In this document: positions 42,618 through 49,894 of the stretch, piece after piece
Layout: the number at the start of each line of letters is the position of its first letter
Numbering within the stretch: position 1 is the stretch's first letter
Source of the DNA: Glycomyces albidus
Lineage (GTDB): Bacteria; Actinomycetota; Actinomycetes; Mycobacteriales; Micromonosporaceae
Assembly: GCF_009451885.1 (NCBI RefSeq)
Contig: NZ_WIAO01000005.1
Coordinates: 124,001 to 188,000 of the forward strand
DNA: 64,000 bases
Direction: 5' to 3'
Translations under genes and position numbers: made by a program
The notes under the pieces: generated by a model
Database searches by the model: none
Told to the model about the DNA's origin: nothing
What the model saw: only the letters and a program-made list of their open reading frames with translations

Positions 42618-44678
42618 TTGCGGGTAACCACAGTCAAGGTCAAAAATTTTCGCCTGCTTCTCGACACAGACCTAGTTCTGTGTGATTCCGCAACTCTACT
42701 AGTGGGTAGGAACAACACCGGCAAGACTTCGCTCGCAGAGCTTATCGAGCGGTTTTTGAACCCAAGCGAGTCCCGGTTTCGGATCGCCGACTTCTCCGAG
42801 GATTCTTATTCAAAATTCCTTGATGCATACCAACATTTCCAAGCTGGAGACATTGATCTTGCTTATGCAGCTCTTCCGTCTATTTCGATGGAAATGACAA
42901 TCAAATACGATCCCGAACTATACGAATACGGCCCACTTGCTCCGCTAATCCTGAACTTTGAATCCGACAGCGACGAGGCTCTGGTTAAGTTTGAGTATGC
43001 GATCCTGAACGGCAAACTGGGAGACTTGTTTGCAAGTGTCCCAGCGTCATCGGATCAGGAAAGTATCACTGATATTGCCGGTTTGCTGAAACATGTAATG
43101 GATCGAATCAAAGTTGCATATCGAAGAAAGATCACGGCAGTAGACCCCTTGGATGAAGCTAACACCAGGAAGCTCACGATAGAGCAAGTCCGCGAGTTGA
43201 TCACGTTCGACTTCCTCAAGGCGCAGCGAGGCCTCGATGATGACAAAGAAAAACCAAAAGATCTGATCGCGCGCATTTTTGAATCGCTGTTCGCAGCCGC
43301 TGCTAAATCTGACGATGAGTCTGCTCATCGCCAAGTAATGGAAGGTCTAACTACTTCTGTCAAACGAATCGAGGCGGAGCTCGAAGTCCACGTTAAGAAG
43401 ATGGTGGACAGTCTTGTTCCCACATTGAAGAAGCTAGGCTATCCTGGCCTTGGAAACCAGGAGCTCTCTACCCAAACTCGACTCAATGTCGAAAGGATTC
43501 TGACCAACTATACCAGTGTGCATTATAAGGGCTCTACCGGAGTTTCGTTGCCAGAAAGTTACAGTGGGCTTGGCTCCCGAAGCTTGGTGTACATTCTTCT
43601 GGCATTGCTTGGATTTTATCGAGAGTTCACCTGCCGTGGAAACTTGCCCGGCATCCATCTAGTGTTCATTGAAGAGCCTGAAGTTCACTTGCATCCACAA
43701 ATGCAAGAGGTTTTCATAGACCAGATAACAAACTTGAAGGCACTCTTTGCGGAGCTGGACAAGGAGTCGATTCCTTGGGCAGTCCAGTTCCTCGTCTCAA
43801 CCCATTCTTCACACATTGCAAATAAGTCTTCATTTGAGAACGTACGCTACTTTAGAGTGCGTATGGATGAAAAAGTCAACATCCGGTCACATGCTGAGAT
43901 TCTGGATGTTAGCAAAGCACCTAATCTTGACGAGGAATTTCTGCACCAGTACCTTACGCTTACGAGAGCCGACTTGTTCTTCGCTGATAAGGCGATCTTG
44001 GTGGAAGGAACTAGCGAGCGCCTTCTCATTCCGAAAATGATAGCTGCTCTCGATGAAGAGGAGGGGACGGATCTCTCAAGTCAATACATCACGCTAATGG
44101 AAGTCGGCGGTGCATACGCAAATCTCTTCTTTCCTCTCCTGGATTTCATCGGACTTCCAAGTCTGGTGATAACGGACATCGACGCTGTTCGGAAATCGGA
44201 GGGGGACACAAAATTCAGAAAATGCCGCGTTCACCAGGGTGAAAAGACTAGCAATACGACCATTAAAACCTGGTTCGGCAAGAAAGATGCCTCGATTTCG
44301 AGCATCCAAGCACTTGCTGAAACTGGCGAAATTGTTCAAGGGATTCGTTATCTCGCGTATCAAACACCGGAGCTTGATAGATCGGAGTGTGGAAGAACCT
44401 TTGAGGACGCCTTTATTCTAGCCAACCGCGCTAGGTTCGAGCTCGATGCTGAGGCGACTCGTGAAGAACTAGAAGAGAGGGCATTCGAACTGGCCTCTGG
44501 GCGAAGCAAGAGTGAATTCGCGCTTTACTATGCAATTCACGATCAAGACTGGAATATACCGAGGTATATTCACCGAGGGCTAGTTTGGCTCAGCTCAATT
44601 TCTGTCAACCGTGATAGCAAGTCTGGTAGTGAAATCATGGAGGCGGGAAAGTTATGGACCGGAACACCTCTAACTTGA
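42618..44678 (+). CDS. gajA: GajA: OLD-family ATPase/TOPRIM nuclease of a Gabija system
   Basis: 686 residues from TTG 42618, with GGAGG 7 nt upstream. ABC-type ATPase: Walker A GRNNTGKTS (30-38), signature YSGLGSRSLVYIL, Walker B VFIEEPEVHLHPQ (about 350) and the switch His in VSTHSSHI. TOPRIM nuclease: Glu in ILVEGTSERLLIP (about 461), MEVGGAYAN and Asp-x-Asp in VITDID (about 519). GajA is a nicking endonuclease held off by nucleotides and released on phage infection. It is about 100 residues longer than the Bacillus protein. Overlaps gajB by 25 bp. AT-rich codon use unlike host genes. Confidence 0.88.
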   Translation: MRVTTVKVKNFRLLLDTDLVLCDSATLLVGRNNTGKTSLAELIERFLNPSESRFRIADFSEDSYSKFLDAYQHFQAGDIDLAYAALPSISMEMTIKYDPELYEYGPLAPLILNFESDSDEALVKFEYAILNGKLGDLFASVPASSDQESITDIAGLLKHVMDRIKVAYRRKITAVDPLDEANTRKLTIEQVRELITFDFLKAQRGLDDDKEKPKDLIARIFESLFAAAAKSDDESAHRQVMEGLTTSVKRIEAELEVHVKKMVDSLVPTLKKLGYPGLGNQELSTQTRLNVERILTNYTSVHYKGSTGVSLPESYSGLGSRSLVYILLALLGFYREFTCRGNLPGIHLVFIEEPEVHLHPQMQEVFIDQITNLKALFAELDKESIPWAVQFLVSTHSSHIANKSSFENVRYFRVRMDEKVNIRSHAEILDVSKAPNLDEEFLHQYLTLTRADLFFADKAILVEGTSERLLIPKMIAALDEEEGTDLSSQYITLMEVGGAYANLFFPLLDFIGLPSLVITDIDAVRKSEGDTKFRKCRVHQGEKTSNTTIKTWFGKKDASISSIQALAETGEIVQGIRYLAYQTPELDRSECGRTFEDAFILANRARFELDAEATREELEERAFELASGRSKSEFALYYAIHDQDWNIPRYIHRGLVWLSSISVNRDSKSGSEIMEAGKLWTGTPLT

Positions 44679-46405
44679 CAGCCGAGCACCAGCTAACTTC
44701 AGCGCTAGATGATGTACTTGAAGCAGTCCGTAGCAAGAGAAGTTTCAAACTCGAAGCCGGGGCGGGCTCTGGAAAGACGCACGCCCTCATTATTGCACTC
44801 CAGGAGGTCTTGGACAATCGAAGCTCATACCTGGATCGCCGAGATCAGAAAATTGCATGCATAACTTATACTAATACGGCCAAAGATGAAATTGTAGAGA
44901 GGCTCGGCGAAAACGATTCCGTTTTTGTTGATACCCTCCATGGGTTTCTTTGGGAACTTATCTCTCCGTATCAAAAAGTTCTGTCAAGGCTGGTCCTTGC
45001 AATGGAAAAATGGCAGAGCTTGATAGAACCTGGAACTACCTCCGACAAGATTCAAGTTAAGTACTCGTTGGGAATTAGGCGGCTGACTGACGATGTCGCC
45101 TACCTGCATCATGACGACATTCCTTTGCTTGCGAAGGAGATGTTTAAAATTAAGAGATTTCGCGCGTTGACTACTGATCGCTATCCGATCATTTTTATTG
45201 ATGAGTACCAGGATACACCCAAAGGACTTATTGAAACCATGCTTACTAGCATGGCTGATGACCTCCGCAAACCTGTATTTGGATTTTTCGGAGATGACTG
45301 GCAGCAAATCTATGATAATACCTGTGGTACTGTCAGTGACCCCATGCTGCTCAATATCAGTAATCAAGCAAACTTTCGGTCGTCGCGATCAGTCGTAGCG
45401 TTTCTCAATCGCCTCAGGCCAGAGTTGCCGCAGTTTCCATCTTCTGAGGCAACTGAAGGATCTGTACTTGCATTCCATACAAATGGATGGAACGGCGAGA
45501 GGCTAAAAGGCCAGTGGAAAGGGCAAGTCCCTCATGACGTGAGTAGAGCGGCTCTACGGTTGGTGTTGGAAGAGCTAAGCGAATGTTGGGGTTCAGGCAG
45601 TCTCGCCGACACGAAGGTTTTGATGCTAACCCACACTGGTATCGCGAATGAACTTGGATATGGTTCCCTGCCATCCATTTTCAAGTACAATGATTCATTT
45701 GCGAAGAAGGAGAATGATGTAGTCGCGTTCCTAGTTGATGTGCTGGAACCTGCGCTAGCCGCGTACCGTTCGCGACAGTATGGAAAGCTTTTCGATATCA
45801 TCGGAGGAACGAAGCCTTTGATCTCGAATAAGAACGAGAGAACCGCATGGTCCAGCCTTTTGGCGCATCTGGATGACTTGCGTAGCACGGGATCTGTCGG
45901 CGACATAATTGATATCCTCCTGACGCAGCGACTATTTTCAACCCCGGATGCTCTCGTCAGGTTGCAACGAGGCCTAACGGAACTTCTGGATTCTTCTGGC
46001 GATCAAGAAGCCCAGGAGTGGCCTCGAAGAATCCTCGAGTATCAGCAGTTCCGAGACGTCGACTACTCTGAAGTCGTCGCGCTTTCGAACTTCATCTCGA
46101 GTAGTACAGTTTTTTCAACCCAACATAACGTAAAGGGAGATGAATTTTCCAATGTTGTAGTTGTGGTGGGGCGCGGGTGGAGTAAGTATGATTTCGCGGA
46201 TATGTTGCTTTCGTACTCGAACGGGCCCGGTTCAAAATCTGTAGTGAAACCTAGTTTTGTACGCTCTCGGAACCTGTTCTATGTGGCAAGTTCTCGTGCT
46301 AGGGTCAACTTGGCTTTCCTTTTTGCTCAGGAGCTGTCGAATGAAGTGGTAGATTTGCTCTCGGCATGGATTGGTGAAAAACGAGTTAGATCAGTCAATT
46401 TCTGA
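44654..46405 (+). CDS. gajB: GajB: UvrD/PcrA-like helicase of a Gabija system
   Basis: 583 residues. Superfamily 1 motifs: Walker A EAGAGSGKTHAL (about 34-45), Ia-like CITYTNTAKDEI, Walker B IIFIDEYQDTPKG (about 179), motif III FGFFGDDWQQIYDN, motif V-like TQHNVKGDEFSNVVVV and motif VI RNLFYVASSRARVN (about 537). GajB binds and senses DNA ends and activates GajA. The start ATG 44654 lies within the end of gajA, after AGGCGGG. Together they form the standard two-gene anti-phage Gabija operon. Confidence 0.87.
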   Translation: MDRNTSNLTAEHQLTSALDDVLEAVRSKRSFKLEAGAGSGKTHALIIALQEVLDNRSSYLDRRDQKIACITYTNTAKDEIVERLGENDSVFVDTLHGFLWELISPYQKVLSRLVLAMEKWQSLIEPGTTSDKIQVKYSLGIRRLTDDVAYLHHDDIPLLAKEMFKIKRFRALTTDRYPIIFIDEYQDTPKGLIETMLTSMADDLRKPVFGFFGDDWQQIYDNTCGTVSDPMLLNISNQANFRSSRSVVAFLNRLRPELPQFPSSEATEGSVLAFHTNGWNGERLKGQWKGQVPHDVSRAALRLVLEELSECWGSGSLADTKVLMLTHTGIANELGYGSLPSIFKYNDSFAKKENDVVAFLVDVLEPALAAYRSRQYGKLFDIIGGTKPLISNKNERTAWSSLLAHLDDLRSTGSVGDIIDILLTQRLFSTPDALVRLQRGLTELLDSSGDQEAQEWPRRILEYQQFRDVDYSEVVALSNFISSSTVFSTQHNVKGDEFSNVVVVVGRGWSKYDFADMLLSYSNGPGSKSVVKPSFVRSRNLFYVASSRARVNLAFLFAQELSNEVVDLLSAWIGEKRVRSVNF

Positions 46406-46655
46406 GCCACAGTTTGCAAGCGGTTAGGGCTGCTGCTTGCAAACTCGACTGCATCATACTGTGCGCGATCTCTATGGCGGGCGTCTGTGCGCTTGCACAG
46501 GAGTGATCATTTCGATAGCCCCAGGCAATTAATCAGCGTAGGTTGCACGGAAAGCTTTGCCTGGCCGGTGCCATTCAACCGGATGTCGATCATGACATTA
46601 TGCAGGTCGTGCGTAATCATTCGAAGCACGAGTCCTCAAGGCACATTGCTCGTGG

Positions 46656-47138
46656 CTACAGGCCGTCAAGTTGGTCCTGGATGATCAGCGGCGGAAGTCC
46701 GGCGGGCAGGTAGGGCTCGGCGATCTGCACACCTTCGTACTTCCCGATGGACAGCAATTGCCGGTCGCTGGTCAAGAACACGTCGCTGTGCGCGTACGCT
46801 GCGGAAGCGATTTGACCGGCGTCGAAGTTCTTGAGCTGAGGGTATTTCGACAGCAGATCTCGGCCGATGCGACCAACGGCCAAGTTGAACTCGACCGGGA
46901 TGCAGTATGGACGCGTGATCAGGCTCAAGGCTTCGCGGTCGCGGTCGTCGTCATAGGCGCCGCTGGGCCAACCGCGCACCTCGAGGAAGCAAAGAGTCGG
47001 CACGTGGATCTCAAGGCGGCCAGCCTCGGCGTGGCGCAGTAGTGACTCGACGATTAGATGGGGGCCGGCACCGTTGAGGAAGTTGATGTAGAGATTGGCG
47101 TCGAAGCACACCGTGTCGGGATTGTCAGGAAGCGTCAC
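46656..47138 (-). CDS. PIN-domain ribonuclease-like protein
   Basis: 160 residues from GTG 47138. PIN acidic residues: Asp13 in CFDANLYINFL, Glu in CFLEVRGWPSG, Asp in NFDAGQIASAAYAHSD and LTSDRQL. PIN proteins cleave RNA and are frequent toxins. It overlaps by 14 bp the end of an upstream 259-aa gene that is much larger than a usual VapB antitoxin. GC is intermediate between Gabija and the host. Confidence 0.78.
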   Translation of the reverse strand: MTLPDNPDTVCFDANLYINFLNGAGPHLIVESLLRHAEAGRLEIHVPTLCFLEVRGWPSGAYDDDRDREALSLITRPYCIPVEFNLAVGRIGRDLLSKYPQLKNFDAGQIASAAYAHSDVFLTSDRQLLSIGKYEGVQIAEPYLPAGLPPLIIQDQLDGL

Positions 47139-47904
47139 GCATCCGCCTCACGAGTTCGATGGGGTCCGCGCCACCAGTGAAATCGGGGTAGCGGCCGTGG
47201 TAGTAGTTGAGGCCGGGAAGCTCTTCGAGCTCAGGGAGCGGGGTCAACTCCCCCACCTTGATCTCGACCGGTAGGTCGAGCCAGTTCCTGGTAACCCGCC
47301 CGTGCGCCTCGACCCGGCGTCCAAGCGATTTTCTGATGCTGTCCACCAGTGTCTTGTCGAATCGCAGTTTCACCGGGGTGTCGCCCAAGTCCGTCCACAG
47401 GGTGGCGCTGAGCTTCTTGTGAAGGCTTGCAGTGCCCAACTGGCCGACGACCGATCCGATCGACACTTGCTTGACGTCGACTAGCGCTTCGAGGTGGTCG
47501 CGGACCCGGCCGGTGATAGCCGCTTCCTTGATCTTGACGCCGTCAACTATCCACGTGAACCGCGCTCCGCTGAAATCGTCGCTGATGAGACTCTTCGCCA
47601 AGGCGTACGCGTCTTCGACGAGCTTGCGTTCGCGCCAGGCCTTGGGTACCCCTTCGCGACGGTCGGCTTCGATGAGTCCATCGATCACTGCCTCGACCGA
47701 GCGCTCTGCCGAGCCGTCAGGCACTGCGTCGATGACGAGACTTCCGCTTTCGGCACCCTCGAACAGCCACTTCACGGGCCGTTCGTCCGAGGCCATCTCG
47801 ACCCGGTGAACGAACCTAAGCATCTTGGCGGCTGCGTCCAACGAGCTGCGCGCGTCCATGCCGCCTTCAGGGCCAGGCAGGAAGATGCGCAGAGTACTTG
47901 GCAT
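47125..47904 (-). CDS. Unknown protein encoded with the PIN gene
   Basis: 259 residues from ATG 47904, 6 nt after GATTAT (leaderless). Features: MPSTLRIFLPGPEGG, SSLDAAAKMLRFVHRVEMA, KWLFEGAESGSLVIDAVP, and a C-terminal half with GRVTRNWLDLPVEIKVGELTPL. No domain is recognised with certainty. Its co-translation with the PIN gene suggests a partner or regulator. It is too large for a classical antitoxin. Confidence 0.65.
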   Translation of the reverse strand: MPSTLRIFLPGPEGGMDARSSLDAAAKMLRFVHRVEMASDERPVKWLFEGAESGSLVIDAVPDGSAERSVEAVIDGLIEADRREGVPKAWRERKLVEDAYALAKSLISDDFSGARFTWIVDGVKIKEAAITGRVRDHLEALVDVKQVSIGSVVGQLGTASLHKKLSATLWTDLGDTPVKLRFDKTLVDSIRKSLGRRVEAHGRVTRNWLDLPVEIKVGELTPLPELEELPGLNYYHGRYPDFTGGADPIELVRRMRDAS

Positions 47905-48011
47905 GCCACGATAATCCCACACTCGCGCCGCTTATGGCTCCCCCAAACAGTCATCACAGCGATGGTGATTCTGATGGTCTCTCTTGGCCTGAACATCGCC
48001 ATGAAGGTGGA

Positions 48012-48290
48012 TCAGTGAACTACACGAACGAGACGTTTGATGCTAGAGAGACTGATTCCATAACGATCGGCCAGTGTTCGTTGGCGGGTCCCCGTCCGGT
48101 ATGCGACAACGATGGCTGTTCTGGTTTCTTCGGTTAGGCGGCGGTTCATCGCCCAAGGCGTACTGGTCTGGTTGGTGGTCCTGGGATCAGGATTATGGTT
48201 GAGTCGGGATGTCAGGTCAGGGAGTTCCTTTGTGTGCTGCTTAACCTGGGTTGACGTGTTCAAGTATGCCGTTGCAAGCTCCACCAGCAC
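48012..48290 (-). pseudogene. int (3' part): Detached C-terminal part of the serine integrase (HTH segment)
   Basis: The frame is open from GTG 48290 to TGA 48012-48014. It crosses the att core as Val-Glu-Leu in exactly the frame used by the integrase at 36104-36114, and continues ATAYLNTSTQVKQ... to a helix-turn-helix (RRLTEETRTAIVVAY, LADRYGISLSSIKRLV). This is the C-terminal module seen in many actinobacterial serine recombinases. Joining residues 1-551 to these 87 codons gives a 638-aa integrase in the circular form. In the integrated state only ATG 48149 could start a free 45-aa HTH peptide. Confidence 0.85.
48276..48286 (+). repeat. Right attachment core (attR side)
   Basis: AAGCTCCACCA, identical to the tRNA-Ala 3' end at 36104-36114. 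Element sequence (integrase 3' part) lies to the left, host terminator to the right. Confidence 0.85.
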
Positions 48291-48330
48291 AGGGCCGGTT
48301 TCCCATCACGGGGAACCGGCCCTGAACGTT
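48290..48330 (+). terminator. Displaced intrinsic terminator of tRNA-Ala
   Basis: 15-bp stem with one G-U pair (arms 48290-48304 and 48310-48324), loop ATCAC, followed by GAACGTTTT. It starts 4 nt after the right att core, where a terminator for the uninterrupted tRNA-Ala gene would be expected. Confidence 0.8.
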
Positions 48331-48483
48331 TTCGCGGCGGCGATTCACCGCATGGCCGGCCGCTGCTCCACCGGTGTCAGCGGCTCCGCCTCGCGCCGGT
48401 TTCGGCGCCCGCGGCGACCGGGCGTCCGGACCGTTGGCGCTGAATGCGGCGGGCCTGTCGGTCCCCGTGCGTAGGGTGTGGCT

Positions 48484-48852
48484 GTGGAACTCGTGGAGTT
48501 GGCGACCGCGCTGCTCGGCGCCGGGTACATGGGGATCGGGATCACCGGCGTGGTCTCGCCGGAGAAGGCCGCCGGCGGGTACGGGGTCGCGGTGGGGGAT
48601 CCGGACGCGAAGGCGTGGGCCGGCGCGGCCGCCTGGCGGGACATCGTGATCGGGGCCGTGATGGTCGTGGCGGCGTTCTGGGTCGGCGGCGGCGCGGCCG
48701 CGGCGATCCTGTTCGCGGTGGCGCTGGTGCCCGTCGGCGACGTCGTGACCGTGCTGCGGCGCGGGGTGCGCGAGCCGCGGGTGTACCTGCCGCACGCCGC
48801 GGGGGCGGCGATCACGCTGGCCGTCGCGGTCTGGATGCTCGTCGCCGGCTGA
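48484..48852 (+). CDS. DUF4267-like small membrane protein
   Basis: 122 residues with four hydrophobic helices. It resembles DUF4267: LLGAGYMGIGITGVVSPEKAA, DPDAKAWAGAAAWRDIVIGAV. GTG 48484 lies 6 nt after TAGGGT (48472-48477), so leaderless; GTG 48478 is an alternative. No function is known for the family. First host gene after the mobile element. Confidence 0.75.
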   Translation: MELVELATALLGAGYMGIGITGVVSPEKAAGGYGVAVGDPDAKAWAGAAAWRDIVIGAVMVVAAFWVGGGAAAAILFAVALVPVGDVVTVLRRGVREPRVYLPHAAGAAITLAVAVWMLVAG

Positions 48853-48884
48853 GGGACTCGACCCGTCCCCGGTCCAGTGCCGCC

Positions 48885-49784
48885 CTATGCGGCGACGGGG
48901 AGGCGGCGGAGGTCTTCGACGGCCGTCGCGTACGGGAGGTCGCCGAGCTCCTCGCCGGAGAAGAAGCGCGTCATGAGGTCGACGAGCTGGGCCGGGCGCT
49001 CGAGGTGGATCAGGTGGTCGGCCCGGGCGATCTCGACGTACCAGCTTTCGGGGCAGGTGAACGCGAGCTCGCGGCAGAGCGCGGGCGGGGTGAGGGTGTC
49101 GTGCTCGCCGGTGGTGAACAGCATCGGCGCGGCGGGCGGGATCGACGGGTCGATGAGGTCGCGGGTCAGCAGCCGGTTCGTGTTGGCGATGAACTTGGCG
49201 AGGTCGCCCTCGTCGCAGGAGCCGAAGCGCATCGACATGATGCGGCGGACCACGGCCTTGCCGGCGATGTCGGGCTCGGGGCTCATGAGCGCCTCGATCG
49301 CGGCCGGGCCGAAGCGCTCGCGCGGGCCCGACTCGGCGAGTGCGACGGCCGCGCGCATCATCGGGCGCGACTCGCGCGGGATGCCGCCCATCGTGCCGGC
49401 CAGGACCATGCGGCCGATCCGGTCCGGGTGGGTCTGCGCGAGGCGGTAGCCCACCGAGGAGCCGTAGGAGCCCGCGAAGACGTTCGCGCGCTCGATGCCG
49501 AGGTCGTCGAGGAGGCGCACGAGCGCCTCGACCGGGACGTCCGGGCCGAGGTACGGCGGCAGCAGGTCCGCCTCGCCCCAGCCGGGCAGGTCCGGGCAGA
49601 GGACGTCGGCGGCGTCGAGCATGCCCTGCTCGACGCGGCCCCAGTCCTCCTTCCGGTGCATCGCCCCGCCGATGAGGACGACCGGGTCGAGGCGCGGGGC
49701 CTCGGCGCAGGTCAGGCGCGACCAGTACGTGTAGCCGGCCCAGCGGTGCTTGCGGACGTGCGGGGGGAAGGTCGTGCGCGGCAT
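48885..49784 (-). CDS. Alpha/beta hydrolase
   Basis: 299 residues from ATG 49784 (GGGAG upstream). Catalytic triad visible: nucleophile Ser106 in FAGSYGSSVG, Asp in TTGEHDTLTPP and His in ADHLIHLERP. Oxyanion region VVLIGGAMHRKED. No signal peptide. Substrate unknown. Confidence 0.88.
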   Translation of the reverse strand: MPRTTFPPHVRKHRWAGYTYWSRLTCAEAPRLDPVVLIGGAMHRKEDWGRVEQGMLDAADVLCPDLPGWGEADLLPPYLGPDVPVEALVRLLDDLGIERANVFAGSYGSSVGYRLAQTHPDRIGRMVLAGTMGGIPRESRPMMRAAVALAESGPRERFGPAAIEALMSPEPDIAGKAVVRRIMSMRFGSCDEGDLAKFIANTNRLLTRDLIDPSIPPAAPMLFTTGEHDTLTPPALCRELAFTCPESWYVEIARADHLIHLERPAQLVDLMTRFFSGEELGDLPYATAVEDLRRLPVAA

Positions 49785-49894
49785 GGAGGCTCCCGTTCCA
49801 GATTCGCGGCTCGGGCGCCGCGGGTACGGGGGACCACCTTAATGTCGGAAATACGAATTACCGGTATTTTGTGGCGCGCCTAGGCGTATGTCCT

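Larger units (their letters stand above)
36104..48286. mobile_element. Integrative element at tRNA-Ala carrying a Gabija defence cassette
   Basis: Bounded by the 11-bp repeat AAGCTCCACCA. It contains a serine integrase next to the tRNA, a replication-relaxation protein, HD, NUDIX and XRE genes, Gabija and a PIN-domain gene. GC falls clearly below that of the host, most in 42.3-46.7 kb. Host terminator and host-like genes resume immediately after 48286. No recognisable DNA-transfer (FtsK/Tra) or replication-initiator gene is present, so it may be mobilised by a helper or be a reduced element. Confidence 0.9.

Noticed and set aside
42618-46405. Alternative reading as Septu, PARIS or a generic RecBCD-like repair pair
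   Set aside because: The TOPRIM-bearing OLD ATPase followed by an overlapping UvrD-type helicase is the Gabija arrangement. Septu lacks the helicase and PARIS has a different ATPase partner.
36104-48286. Element as a prophage
   Set aside because: No capsid, tail, terminase, holin or lysin genes are seen. Gene content fits an integrative element with defence cargo.
48012-48290. Independent HTH transcription-factor gene at the right end of the element
   Set aside because: The frame starts inside the att core and is exactly in frame with the integrase across it. The HTH type is that of serine-recombinase C-termini. A separate regulator is kept only as a secondary idea.
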